Shown here in pieces: positions 56,740-64,000 of a stretch of DNA of 64,000 nucleotides; position 1 is the first letter of the stretch; each line of letters opens with the position of its first letter. The notes beneath the pieces were generated by a model. The model was not told the DNA's origin, did no database searches, and saw only the letters and a program-made list of their open reading frames with translations. Source of the stretch: Pelomonas cellulosilytica. Its GTDB lineage: Bacteria > Pseudomonadota > Gammaproteobacteria > Burkholderiales > Burkholderiaceae_C. A program made the translations under genes and the position numbers. The DNA lies in contig NZ_JAJTWU010000004.1 of NCBI RefSeq assembly GCF_021353265.1, positions 62,001 through 126,000 on the forward strand. Reading direction: 5' to 3'.

Positions 56740-59700
56740 TCATTGAACCAGCGGGTGTTGCACTTCGGATTTGAGACCGCCCTCAAGGAAGTCTCCGAGG
56801 GGTGGAGCGCCGACCTCTTCGTCGTCCCTGCGATGCGCCCACCGGTACAGCAACGGCAAGACAAGCAGCGTCAACGCTGAAGACGACAAGATGCCGCCGA
56901 TGACCACGGTGGCCAACGGACGTTGGACTTCGGCCCCGGTGCCCGTCGCGAGGGCCATGGGAACGAAACCAAGTGAAGCGACCAGAGCCGTCATCAACAC
57001 CGGCCGCAGGCGCGTCAACGCACCTTCCCAGATGGCTTCGTCGAGGCTTTTGCCTTCCTCGCGGAGGCTGCGGATGAAAGACAGCATCACGAGGCCGTTG
57101 AGCACGGCAACGCCGGAAAGGGCGATGAAGCCGACCGCCGCGGAAATCGACAACGGGATGCCCCGTACCCACAACGCCAGCACGCCGCCGGTCAAAGCAA
57201 ACGGGATGCCGGAGAAGACCAACAGGCCGTCCTTAACGTTGCCGAACATGGTGAAGAGCAACATGAACACCATCGCGAGGGCCAGCGGAACAACCACCTG
57301 CAGACGCTGTGATGCGGATTGCAGCTGCTCGAAGGTGCCCCCCCACGCAGTCCAGTAGCCCGTCGGCACCTTCACGCTAGCAATGGAAGCCTGCGCGTCG
57401 GCCACAAACGAGCCAAGGTCTCGACCGGTCACGTTGGCGCTGACGACCACTCGGCGCTTACCGTTCTCACGGGACACCTGGTTCGGGCCCGGGGCGACTT
57501 CCAACGAAGCCACTTCGCCGAGCGGGATGTAGGCAGCACGGCCCTCGCCAGCCGCCTTCGGCAGCGGAATGGGCAAGCGCTTAAGCGCCTCGACGTCTTG
57601 GCGCACGTCCTCCGGCAGGCGCACGAGGATGTCGAAGCGGCGGTCACCCTGGAAGAAGGTACCTGCCTCGCGGCCACCCACCGCTGTAGCCACGGCCTCC
57701 TGCACGTCCGTCATGTTCAGACCGTATCGCGTCGCCTTGGCGCGGTCGATGTTGACCGAGAGCATCGGCAGCCCAGTGGTCTGTTCGACCTTGACCTCCG
57801 TAGCGCCCGGGACCTTTTGCAGCGTCGCGGCAATCTTGTTTGCCGTGTCGTTGAGCAGGTCGTTGTCGTCACCAAAAATCTTCACCGCAACGTCCGACCG
57901 TACACCGCTGATGAGTTCGTTGAATCGCAGTTGGATAGGCTGCGAGAACTCGTAGTTGTTGCCCGGCACCTTTGCGGCTTCATCACGAATCGCCGCCAGC
58001 AGCTGGTCGCGCGTCTTGCGCGGCTCGGGCCACTGGTCCATCGGCTTGAGCATGATGTAGCCGTCACTGATGTTGGGCGGCATCGGGTCTGCCGCAATCT
58101 CGGCCGTGCCGGTGCGAGCAAAGATGCGCTCAATCTCGGGGAACTTTGCCTTCAGGGTGGATTCGAGTTGCTTTTGCATCTCCACCGATTGCGTCAGGCT
58201 GGTCCCAGGGATGCGCAGCGCCTGAATGGCAAAGTCGCCCTCGTTGAGGTTGGGGACGAACTCGCTACCCAGCTTGGTGGCCACTACCAGAGACAGGGCG
58301 ACCAGCATCGTTGCGAAGGTCATCACGACAGGCGCATTGACCAACGTCGCTTTGAGCGCAAGCTCGTAGCGGCGTTTGGCCCACTCCATCAGGCGGTTTT
58401 CTTTCTCGGTCACACGTTCACCGATGAACAGCGCCACTGCAGCGGGGACGAAAGTCACCGACAGCACCATCGCGCCCAGCAGCGCGAGCAGCACGGTGTA
58501 GGCCATCGGATGGAACATCTTGCCCTCCACCCCGGTCAAGGCAAGGATAGGCACGTAGACCACCATGATGATGAGCTGCCCGAAGAGCAGTGGACGACGG
58601 GCTTCCTTGGCCGCCGCGAAGACCTCATGGAATCGCTCGCTGCGGGTCAGCGCCCTGCCCTTGCTGGCCTGCACGTGCGCCAGCCGGCGCACCGCGTTCT
58701 CGATGATGACAACAGCGCCGTCGACGATGATGCCGAAGTCCAGAGCACCGAGACTCATCAGGTTGGCGCTGATGCCATAGCGGACCATGCCCGTGAAAGT
58801 GAAGAGCATCGACAGCGGGATGACCATCGCCGTGACGAGCGCCGCGCGGAAGTTGCCCAGGAAGGCAAACAGCACCGCGATGACCAGCGCCGCACCTTCG
58901 ACCAGGTTCTTCTGTACCGTCTTGATGGCCTTGTCGACGAGCGTGGTGCGGTCGTAGACCGTGACGGCCTTGACGCCGGCCGGCAACGTCCTGTTGATGG
59001 CCTCCATCTGCCTGTCGACAGCCCCCGAGACGGTGCGGCTGTTTTCGCCCATCAGCATGAAGACCGTGCCGAGCACGACTTCCTGGCCGTTCTCGGTGGC
59101 CGCACCGGTGCGCAGCTCTCGACCCAGCTCAACGGCCGCGACATCCCGGATGCGGATGGGCTGACCCTGTGCCGTGCCGACGATGATTTCGCCAATGTCC
59201 TCAGTGGACTTGACCTGGCCGGGCGCGCGCACCAGATATTGTTCGCCTCGCCGCTCAATGTAGCCGGCGCCGAGGTTGGAGTTGTTCTTTTCCAGGGCGT
59301 TGACGACGTCGGGGAGGCTCAGGCCGAAGGCGCCAAGGCGCTCGAGGTTGGGGGCGACGACGTATTGTTTGGCAAAACCACCGATGGAGTTGATCTCGGT
59401 GACGCCGGGCACATTCCGCAGTTGCGGCTTGATGACCCAGTCTTGGATTTCTCGCAGGTCCGTCGGCGTGTAGGCCGTGCCGTCGGGCTTCTTTGCGTTC
59501 TTCTCGGCCTCAACCGTCCACAGATAGATTTCTCCCAGACCGGTGGATATGGGGCCCATGCTCGGCGTCACACCAGCGGGTAGGCGCTCCCGGGCTTCCT
59601 GCAGGCGTTGGTTGACAAGCTGCCGCGCGAAGTAGATGTCGGTCCCGTCCTTGAAGATGACCGTGACCTGGGACAGGCCGTATCGCGACAGCGAGCGCGT

Positions 59701-59943
59701 CTGCTCCAGGCCGGGCAAGCCAGCCATGACGGTCTCTATGGGATAGGTGACGCGCTGCTCGATCTCGAGCGGCGAGTAGCCCGGGGCCTGGCTGTTGACG
59801 ACAACCTGGACGTTGGAGATGTCGACGACGGCGTCGATGGGCAGTTTGGTGTAGCTGTAGGCCCCCAGGACCGCCATGGCAAGCACGGCCAGCATGACCA
59901 GCCAGCGCTGCTCGATGCAGAAGCGGATGATGCGTTCAAACAT
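56740..59943 (-). CDS. czcA: CzcA-type Co/Zn/Cd RND efflux permease
   Basis: 1067 residues from the ATG at 59943, with GAGAGGGGG upstream. The TM4 signature [20 protein letters not shown] is the HME1 (CzcA) motif with two Asp and one Glu, which marks divalent-cation export rather than Cu/Ag. The sequence starts [20 protein letters not shown] and is complete to the C-terminal QHPLVQ. The pump moves Co(II), Zn(II) or Cd(II) out of the periplasm. It is the last gene of czcCBA. Its end abuts the IS30 relic. Confidence 0.95.
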   Translation of the reverse strand: MFERIIRFCIEQRWLVMLAVLAMAVLGAYSYTKLPIDAVVDISNVQVVVNSQAPGYSPLEIEQRVTYPIETVMAGLPGLEQTRSLSRYGLSQVTVIFKDGTDIYFARQLVNQRLQEARERLPAGVTPSMGPISTGLGEIYLWTVEAEKNAKKPDGTAYTPTDLREIQDWVIKPQLRNVPGVTEINSIGGFAKQYVVAPNLERLGAFGLSLPDVVNALEKNNSNLGAGYIERRGEQYLVRAPGQVKSTEDIGEIIVGTAQGQPIRIRDVAAVELGRELRTGAATENGQEVVLGTVFMLMGENSRTVSGAVDRQMEAINRTLPAGVKAVTVYDRTTLVDKAIKTVQKNLVEGAALVIAVLFAFLGNFRAALVTAMVIPLSMLFTFTGMVRYGISANLMSLGALDFGIIVDGAVVIIENAVRRLAHVQASKGRALTRSERFHEVFAAAKEARRPLLFGQLIIMVVYVPILALTGVEGKMFHPMAYTVLLALLGAMVLSVTFVPAAVALFIGERVTEKENRLMEWAKRRYELALKATLVNAPVVMTFATMLVALSLVVATKLGSEFVPNLNEGDFAIQALRIPGTSLTQSVEMQKQLESTLKAKFPEIERIFARTGTAEIAADPMPPNISDGYIMLKPMDQWPEPRKTRDQLLAAIRDEAAKVPGNNYEFSQPIQLRFNELISGVRSDVAVKIFGDDNDLLNDTANKIAATLQKVPGATEVKVEQTTGLPMLSVNIDRAKATRYGLNMTDVQEAVATAVGGREAGTFFQGDRRFDILVRLPEDVRQDVEALKRLPIPLPKAAGEGRAAYIPLGEVASLEVAPGPNQVSRENGKRRVVVSANVTGRDLGSFVADAQASIASVKVPTGYWTAWGGTFEQLQSASQRLQVVVPLALAMVFMLLFTMFGNVKDGLLVFSGIPFALTGGVLALWVRGIPLSISAAVGFIALSGVAVLNGLVMLSFIRSLREEGKSLDEAIWEGALTRLRPVLMTALVASLGFVPMALATGTGAEVQRPLATVVIGGILSSSALTLLVLPLLYRWAHRRDDEEVGAPPLGDFLEGGLKSEVQHPLVQ

Positions 59944-59956
59944 GCTTCGCCCCCTC

Positions 59957-61189
59957 TCAGTGCTCGTGCCCGGCGCTGGCTTTGCCCAGCTCGGACTTGA
60001 GGATGAAGGTGTTCTTGGATGCAACCTGATCACCAGACTTCAGGCCGCTCAGGATTTCGACGACGTGGCCATCAGAGCGCCCCACCTTGATGGGCGTTGC
60101 CTCGAAGCCGCCGGACACGGCCTTGAAGGCCATGGTCTGGTTCTCGATGGTCTGCACAGCATCAGCTGGCACGGTCAGTGGCACATCCTGGTTCTCGCCG
60201 AACACCGACACGGTGACGAAGAGACCTGGACGCCAGGCACCGTCAGGATTGGTCAGCGTCACGCGCGCACGTGCAGTCCGGGTCTGCTCGCCCAATAGGG
60301 CGCCAACGTAGGAGATCGTGCCTTCCACCTTGCTTTCAAACGCGGTCGACGAGACCGAGACACGCTGACCCACGCGAACGGTGGCCAGGTCCTTGGGCGC
60401 GACGTTGAACTCCGCCCAGACCGACCGGAGGTCAGAGACGGTGAAGATGCTGGCGTCTTCCTTGACCGCCTCGCCTAGCGCCAGGTGCTTTTCGACCACC
60501 GTGCCGTCGAACGGTGCGCGCAGCTCGAAGCGGTTGAGGTTCGCGGATGAACCTGTTGCGCCGACGGCCGCGAGCTTCTGGGTCGCGTTGCGGACCGCGA
60601 TGTCGGCTTCTCGCAGGGCAGACTGGGCCTGCAGGTAGTCCTGCTCCGCAGAAATCTTCTCCTGCCAGAGCTTCTTCTCGCGCTCGTAGGTGACGCGGGC
60701 CGCGTCGCGGCGCTCCTTGGCGGTCAGCAGCTCGCTGCGTTGCTCGGACAGCGAGTTGCTGGCGATGACGGCCAGCACCTCGCCCTTGCGCACCGACTGG
60801 CCGAGATTGGCAACGACCTGCTCGGCCACACCGGCCAGGCGGGGCACAACGTGGGCGGTGCGGTCCTCGTTGAAGCGGATTTCGCCGGTGAACTCGGCGG
60901 CGGCCTGGAGCTTTGCCGGGCCTGCGGCTTGCACGGCGATGCCCGCCTTCTTGACCTGGTCCTCGGTCAACTTGACCGAGCGCTCTTCACGCTCCTCATG
61001 CGCCTCCTTGGCAGCTGGGGCGGACTTCTTGTCGTCGTCGCCTTCCTTGTGTGCGTGACCGGCTTCTTCGCCCTGTTCGGCTTCTTCGCCCGTCTTGTGC
61101 CGTTCGGTGAGCAGCAGTCCGCCGCCGGCCAGCAGGCCGGTGAGGACGATGATCGCCATTGCGACGCGCTGTTTCTTTGTGATTGCCAT
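59957..61189 (-). CDS. czcB: CzcB-type periplasmic adaptor
   Basis: 410 residues. A membrane anchor (AMAIIVLTGLLAGGGLLL) is followed by a charged, His- and Glu-rich stretch (about 30-70: EEAGHAHKEGDDDKK and so on), which can hold metal. The adaptor core has VVPRLAGVAEQVVANLGQSV, a coiled hairpin RRDAARVTYEREKKLWQEKI, and the lipoyl half FELRAPFDGTVVEKHLALGE. It ends KASAGHEH. It connects CzcA with CzcC. Gaps of 13 and 15 bases to its neighbours indicate one operon. Confidence 0.93.
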   Translation of the reverse strand: MAITKKQRVAMAIIVLTGLLAGGGLLLTERHKTGEEAEQGEEAGHAHKEGDDDKKSAPAAKEAHEEREERSVKLTEDQVKKAGIAVQAAGPAKLQAAAEFTGEIRFNEDRTAHVVPRLAGVAEQVVANLGQSVRKGEVLAVIASNSLSEQRSELLTAKERRDAARVTYEREKKLWQEKISAEQDYLQAQSALREADIAVRNATQKLAAVGATGSSANLNRFELRAPFDGTVVEKHLALGEAVKEDASIFTVSDLRSVWAEFNVAPKDLATVRVGQRVSVSSTAFESKVEGTISYVGALLGEQTRTARARVTLTNPDGAWRPGLFVTVSVFGENQDVPLTVPADAVQTIENQTMAFKAVSGGFEATPIKVGRSDGHVVEILSGLKSGDQVASKNTFILKSELGKASAGHEH

Positions 61190-61204
61190 GTTGGTGTTCC
61201 GTTC

Positions 61205-62434
61205 TCAGCGACCGAGCAGGCGGTCGATGGCCGCGGCGGCCTGGTATGCGTTGGAGAGCGTGCTCAGGTAGCGCGCTCGGGCTTGCAGCAGGGAGCGCTG
61301 CGCGTCGATGACGTCAAGGAAGCCGAACTTGCCGGCCTCGAAGCCCTTGCTTGCCGACTCGTAGGCCTGCTGTGCAGCGGGTAGCACCGTTGACTGCAGC
61401 GCCTGCAGCGATGTGCGAGCAACGGATAGCTGCGCTGCTGCCGTCTGCAGGTCGGCAAGGACGCGCAGGCGAGCGGCCTGGAACTCGTCCTCGGCCTTGT
61501 CGGCGCGTTTGCTGGCCTCGTAGACCGCGCCCTGGTTGCGGTCAAAGAGCGGCAACGGGATAGACAGGCCGACGATGGCCTGCGTGCGTCCCAGTTCGTT
61601 GTCGCGCTTCGCGCCAACGCTCAGCGTCACGTCCGGCGTCACCTTGCTGCGCTCGACATCCACCAGCGCCTTGCGGCGCTCCACCTCCGTACGGGCGGCT
61701 AGCAGCGTCGGAGCTTCCTCGAGTCGCCCCATCAACTCTGGCAGAGGTGCGCGTTCGGGAATGACGTTGATGTCGCCTGCAACACGCACGAACCGTGGTA
61801 CCGGGTCGCCCCAGAGGTTGGCCAGTGCATGGCGGGCCGTCGTCAGCTCCGCTTGCGCTTCAGCGAGCTCAAGCTGCGTGTTGGCTTGGTCGATCTGGGC
61901 GCGGGTGGCGTCCACCGGCGAGACCTTGCCGGCCGCTACACGCTTGGATACGGCCTGTACGCCACTCGTGGCGAGGTCTGCCGAGTTGGTGGCCAGCTTC
62001 GAGCGCTCCTGTGCTGCGAGCACTGCGAAGTACGCCGCGATGGCCGATGAACGAACCTGGGCCTTCGCGTTGGCCAGTTCGACCTGGGCGAGGTCACGGG
62101 AGCGCTGAGCCGCATTCACGCGGGCGGTGCGCTTGCCGCCCAGCTCCAACGGAATGTTCAGCGTCGTCGTGGTCGTCCGTGTCGCGCTACGGGTGTCCTC
62201 AACGCTTGCAGCGAGTTCCGGGTTGCGGAACGCGCCGGCCTGCCGGACGGAGCCATCCTGGGCCTCAAGCTCTCGCTGCGCCGCCGACACCACGAAGCTT
62301 CGCGATGTCGCCAGCTCGAGCGCCTGTTCAAGGGTGAGGGTGTCTGCCGCCGTGTTTGTCGCCAGTTGGGCGCGGACGGTGAATGGGCTGAGCAATGCTG
62401 CCGCCAGCCCGAGCGGCCAAAGAATTCTTCTCAT
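61205..62434 (-). CDS. czcC: CzcC-type outer-membrane factor
   Basis: 409 residues of the TolC family with a signal peptide (RRILWPLGLAAALLSPFTVR then A). It has the OEP repeat starts TLEQALELATSRSFVVSAAQ and ALVDVERSKVTPDVTLSVGA and ends FGFLDVIDAQRSLLQARARY. It forms the outer-membrane channel of the Czc pump. It follows the czcI gene by 69 bases and precedes czcB by 15. Confidence 0.92.
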   Translation of the reverse strand: MRRILWPLGLAAALLSPFTVRAQLATNTAADTLTLEQALELATSRSFVVSAAQRELEAQDGSVRQAGAFRNPELAASVEDTRSATRTTTTTLNIPLELGGKRTARVNAAQRSRDLAQVELANAKAQVRSSAIAAYFAVLAAQERSKLATNSADLATSGVQAVSKRVAAGKVSPVDATRAQIDQANTQLELAEAQAELTTARHALANLWGDPVPRFVRVAGDINVIPERAPLPELMGRLEEAPTLLAARTEVERRKALVDVERSKVTPDVTLSVGAKRDNELGRTQAIVGLSIPLPLFDRNQGAVYEASKRADKAEDEFQAARLRVLADLQTAAAQLSVARTSLQALQSTVLPAAQQAYESASKGFEAGKFGFLDVIDAQRSLLQARARYLSTLSNAYQAAAAIDRLLGR

Positions 62435-62503
62435 CGAATCTCATAGGTTGAAACCAGGGATTCGGCGAGACGGGTGTGGTTGGAAGTCCTCCTGTCTCGC
62501 CGG

Positions 62504-62890
62504 CTAGGCGAGACGGCGCCACTGAGGGCGGTCTGGCGCTCGAGCGAGCGCAGATTCGTGGGCACCTGAGGTGCGAGGGACCAAGTCAGACGAGAGGCCA
62601 GGAGCCGAGACGCCTTCTGCGGCGACGCAAGCGATGGCCGAACTGCTCATGTGGCAGGCGGCGCAGTCGTTGTCCACAACCGCTTTCTTCACAGTGGACT
62701 TCTTCGCCGATACGTCGTGCGAGGACCCCTTGTGCTCGTGCTGATGGTGACCGAAGTGCTTGGAGGCCTCGGTGGTGGTTTCATGCTCGCAATACGCAGC
62801 CGCAGAGCCCCATGCCACCTGAAGCGGCAGCAGCAAAGACAGCATCACCAGGAACGTGACGGTCAGGCGGTGGAAGCTGCGGAGGAGCAT
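62504..62890 (-). CDS. czcI: CzcI-like periplasmic metal-resistance protein
   Basis: 128 residues with a signal peptide (TVTFLVMLSLLLPLQVAWG). Putative metal ligands are YCEHETTTEASKHFGHHQHE H and a later DCAACHMSS motif, matching the CzcI family found before czcCBA in Cupriavidus and relatives. CzcI is thought to act in regulation or metal binding in the periplasm. Its place as first gene of the czc cluster agrees. The protein is the Zn counterpart of the CusI-like protein at 56095-56484. Confidence 0.82.
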   Translation of the reverse strand: MLLRSFHRLTVTFLVMLSLLLPLQVAWGSAAAYCEHETTTEASKHFGHHQHEHKGSSHDVSAKKSTVKKAVVDNDCAACHMSSSAIACVAAEGVSAPGLSSDLVPRTSGAHESALARAPDRPQWRRLA

Positions 62891-62983
62891 GGAAGAAGAA
62901 GTCTAACCGTTGAGTTCATGTCACCGTGACATGACGCTCGCAGCCAGGCGCCGGCGCGGACATAGGCACACCGGTCCGGTTGT

Positions 62984-64000
62984 TCATGTGCGCGACTTCT
63001 CCACGCCACCGAGCAGGCGTAGACCGTTGAAGACAACCAGGAGGCTCGCACCCATGTCGGCGAAGACGGCCATCCACATCGTGGCACTGCCGAAAACGGC
63101 GAGCACGAAGAAGATGGCCTTGATGCCAAGCGCAAGGATGATGTTCTGCCAAAGGACTGCGTAGGTGCGCTTGGAAAGACGAATGGTCTCGGGCACCTTG
63201 CGCAGGTCGTCATTCATGACCAGCACGTCGGCCGCTTCTTTGGCGGTGTCGGTGCCGGCGCCGCCCATCGAGAAGCCCACGGCAGCCGCCGCCAGGCTGG
63301 GCGAGTCGTTGACGCCATCCCCGACCATGCCCGTCTGATGGGTCTGGCCCAGCTCGGAAATCACTTTGAGCTTGTCCTCGGGCAGCAGGTTGGCCCGGAC
63401 GTCGTCGATGCCTACCTGGCCAGCGATTGCCTTCGCGGTCGACGGGTTATCGCCGGTCAGCATGATGGACCGCACGCCGAGAGCATTCAGGTCGGCGACG
63501 GCCTGCTTGCTGGTCTCCTTGACGGTGTCGGCGACCGCGAACAGCGCGAGGACGCGCTCTTCGTCTGCCAGCAGCGACAACGTGCGTCCCAGTGCCTCGT
63601 GCTCTTCAAGCCGCACCTCCAGCTCGGCGGAGCACAGCCCACGCTCGTGAATCCAACGGTGGTTGCCGAGGATGTACTTGTGGCCATCGACGGCACCATG
63701 AACGCCACGGCCAATGTCGGCGCCGAAGTCATCGACGGGCAGCGCCTCCCCTTCCAGGCCGGTGGCAACGGCCTTGGATACCGGATGGTCGGAGCGTGAT
63801 GCCAGGCTCTTGGCAATGCGCAGCGCGTCGGCCTCAGGCAAACCTTGCAAGAGGACGGAGTTAGCGACCAAACGCGGCTTGCCCTCGGTCAACGTGCCGG
63901 TTTTGTCCAGCGCTACCACCTTGAGCTTGCGGGCCTCTTCCAGATATACGCCGCCCTTGATGAGGATGCCGTGGCGAGCCGCCGCTGCCAGACCGCTGAC
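62984..64000 (-). CDS. Zn/Cd/Pb-exporting P-type ATPase (partial, 5' end beyond window)
   Basis: 339 residues are visible on the minus strand, open to the right edge. They include the phosphorylation motif VVALDKTGTLTEG, the HP motif in SRSDHPVSKAV, the hinge MVGDGVNDSPSLAAAAVGFS, and two final TM helices. The C-terminal phrase GSATMWMAVFADMGASLLVV carries the Asp typical of ZntA/CadA-type (P1B-2) pumps, so Zn, Cd or Pb export is likely. The CPC motif and the N-terminal metal-binding domain are outside the window. It stands just upstream of czcI and completes a metal-export cluster. Confidence 0.9.
   Translation of the reverse strand, partial: VSGLAAAARHGILIKGGVYLEEARKLKVVALDKTGTLTEGKPRLVANSVLLQGLPEADALRIAKSLASRSDHPVSKAVATGLEGEALPVDDFGADIGRGVHGAVDGHKYILGNHRWIHERGLCSAELEVRLEEHEALGRTLSLLADEERVLALFAVADTVKETSKQAVADLNALGVRSIMLTGDNPSTAKAIAGQVGIDDVRANLLPEDKLKVISELGQTHQTGMVGDGVNDSPSLAAAAVGFSMGGAGTDTAKEAADVLVMNDDLRKVPETIRLSKRTYAVLWQNIILALGIKAIFFVLAVFGSATMWMAVFADMGASLLVVFNGLRLLGGVEKSRT

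Noticed and set aside
57319..59583. 754-codon open frame on the plus strand
   Set aside because: It lies antisense within czcA, which has all family motifs on the minus strand.
1..64000. CRISPR arrays, rRNA and tRNA genes
   Set aside because: No regularly spaced repeats and no rRNA or tRNA sequence were recognised on either strand by eye; a tRNA scan was not possible.

Overview
The window reads as chromosomal DNA of a GC-rich betaproteobacterium, most likely Burkholderiales of the Leptothrix/Rubrivivax/Roseateles kind. This is inferred from the codon use, a PEP-CTERM protein, the style of the kdp, cus and czc proteins, and the many IS3/IS5/IS30/IS701-type remnants. No rRNA, tRNA or CRISPR array was recognised.

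1-10.4 kb is the tns-bearing part of a Tn7-like transposon, read leftwards: tnsA, tnsB, tnsC, tniQ and a gene for an inactivated tyrosine recombinase of the TnsF target-selector type. A 48-codon ORF is coupled to tnsF, and behind it comes a Gabija-type defence pair (gajA, gajB; gajB runs off the left edge). Imperfect repeats upstream of tnsA probably mark the right end.

10.6-24.6 kb is an accessory scar zone. It holds a TIGR04141/DUF6119 gene broken by one amber codon, a 5'-truncated but catalytically complete tyrosine recombinase homologous to the TnsF-like protein, an OsmC protein, an MFS fragment fused to an IS3-type fragment, an IS701-type fragment, an alanine-rich exported protein, a DUF1348 protein and a split IS3 remnant. 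A 34-nt inverted repeat brackets 12344-18122. Next come an OmpR-type two-component pair, a PEP-CTERM protein, and an IS5-type transposase interrupted by a group II intron of which only the 3' end is left.

24.6-35.6 kb is a three-gene, ATGA-overlapping operon for large exported proteins: a PKD/Ig-repeat protein with an alpha/beta-hydrolase domain, a small exported protein, and an NHL-propeller protein with a degenerate M6-type peptidase domain and a C-terminal barrel. I could not match it to a described system.

35.7-49.0 kb is a potassium locus: kdpFABC with a TorF-type porin between kdpB and kdpC, kdpDE, a glutamine amidotransferase, small membrane proteins and kup. Four 22-nt direct-repeat boxes with an 11-nt period stand before the kdp operon, a divergent small ORF, the amidotransferase gene and kup, so KdpE probably controls all four units.

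49.1-64 kb is metal export: a TauE/SafE permease, cusCBA with a CusI-like protein, an IS30 remnant, czcCBA with czcI, and the C-terminal half of a Zn/Cd/Pb P-type ATPase that runs off the right edge.
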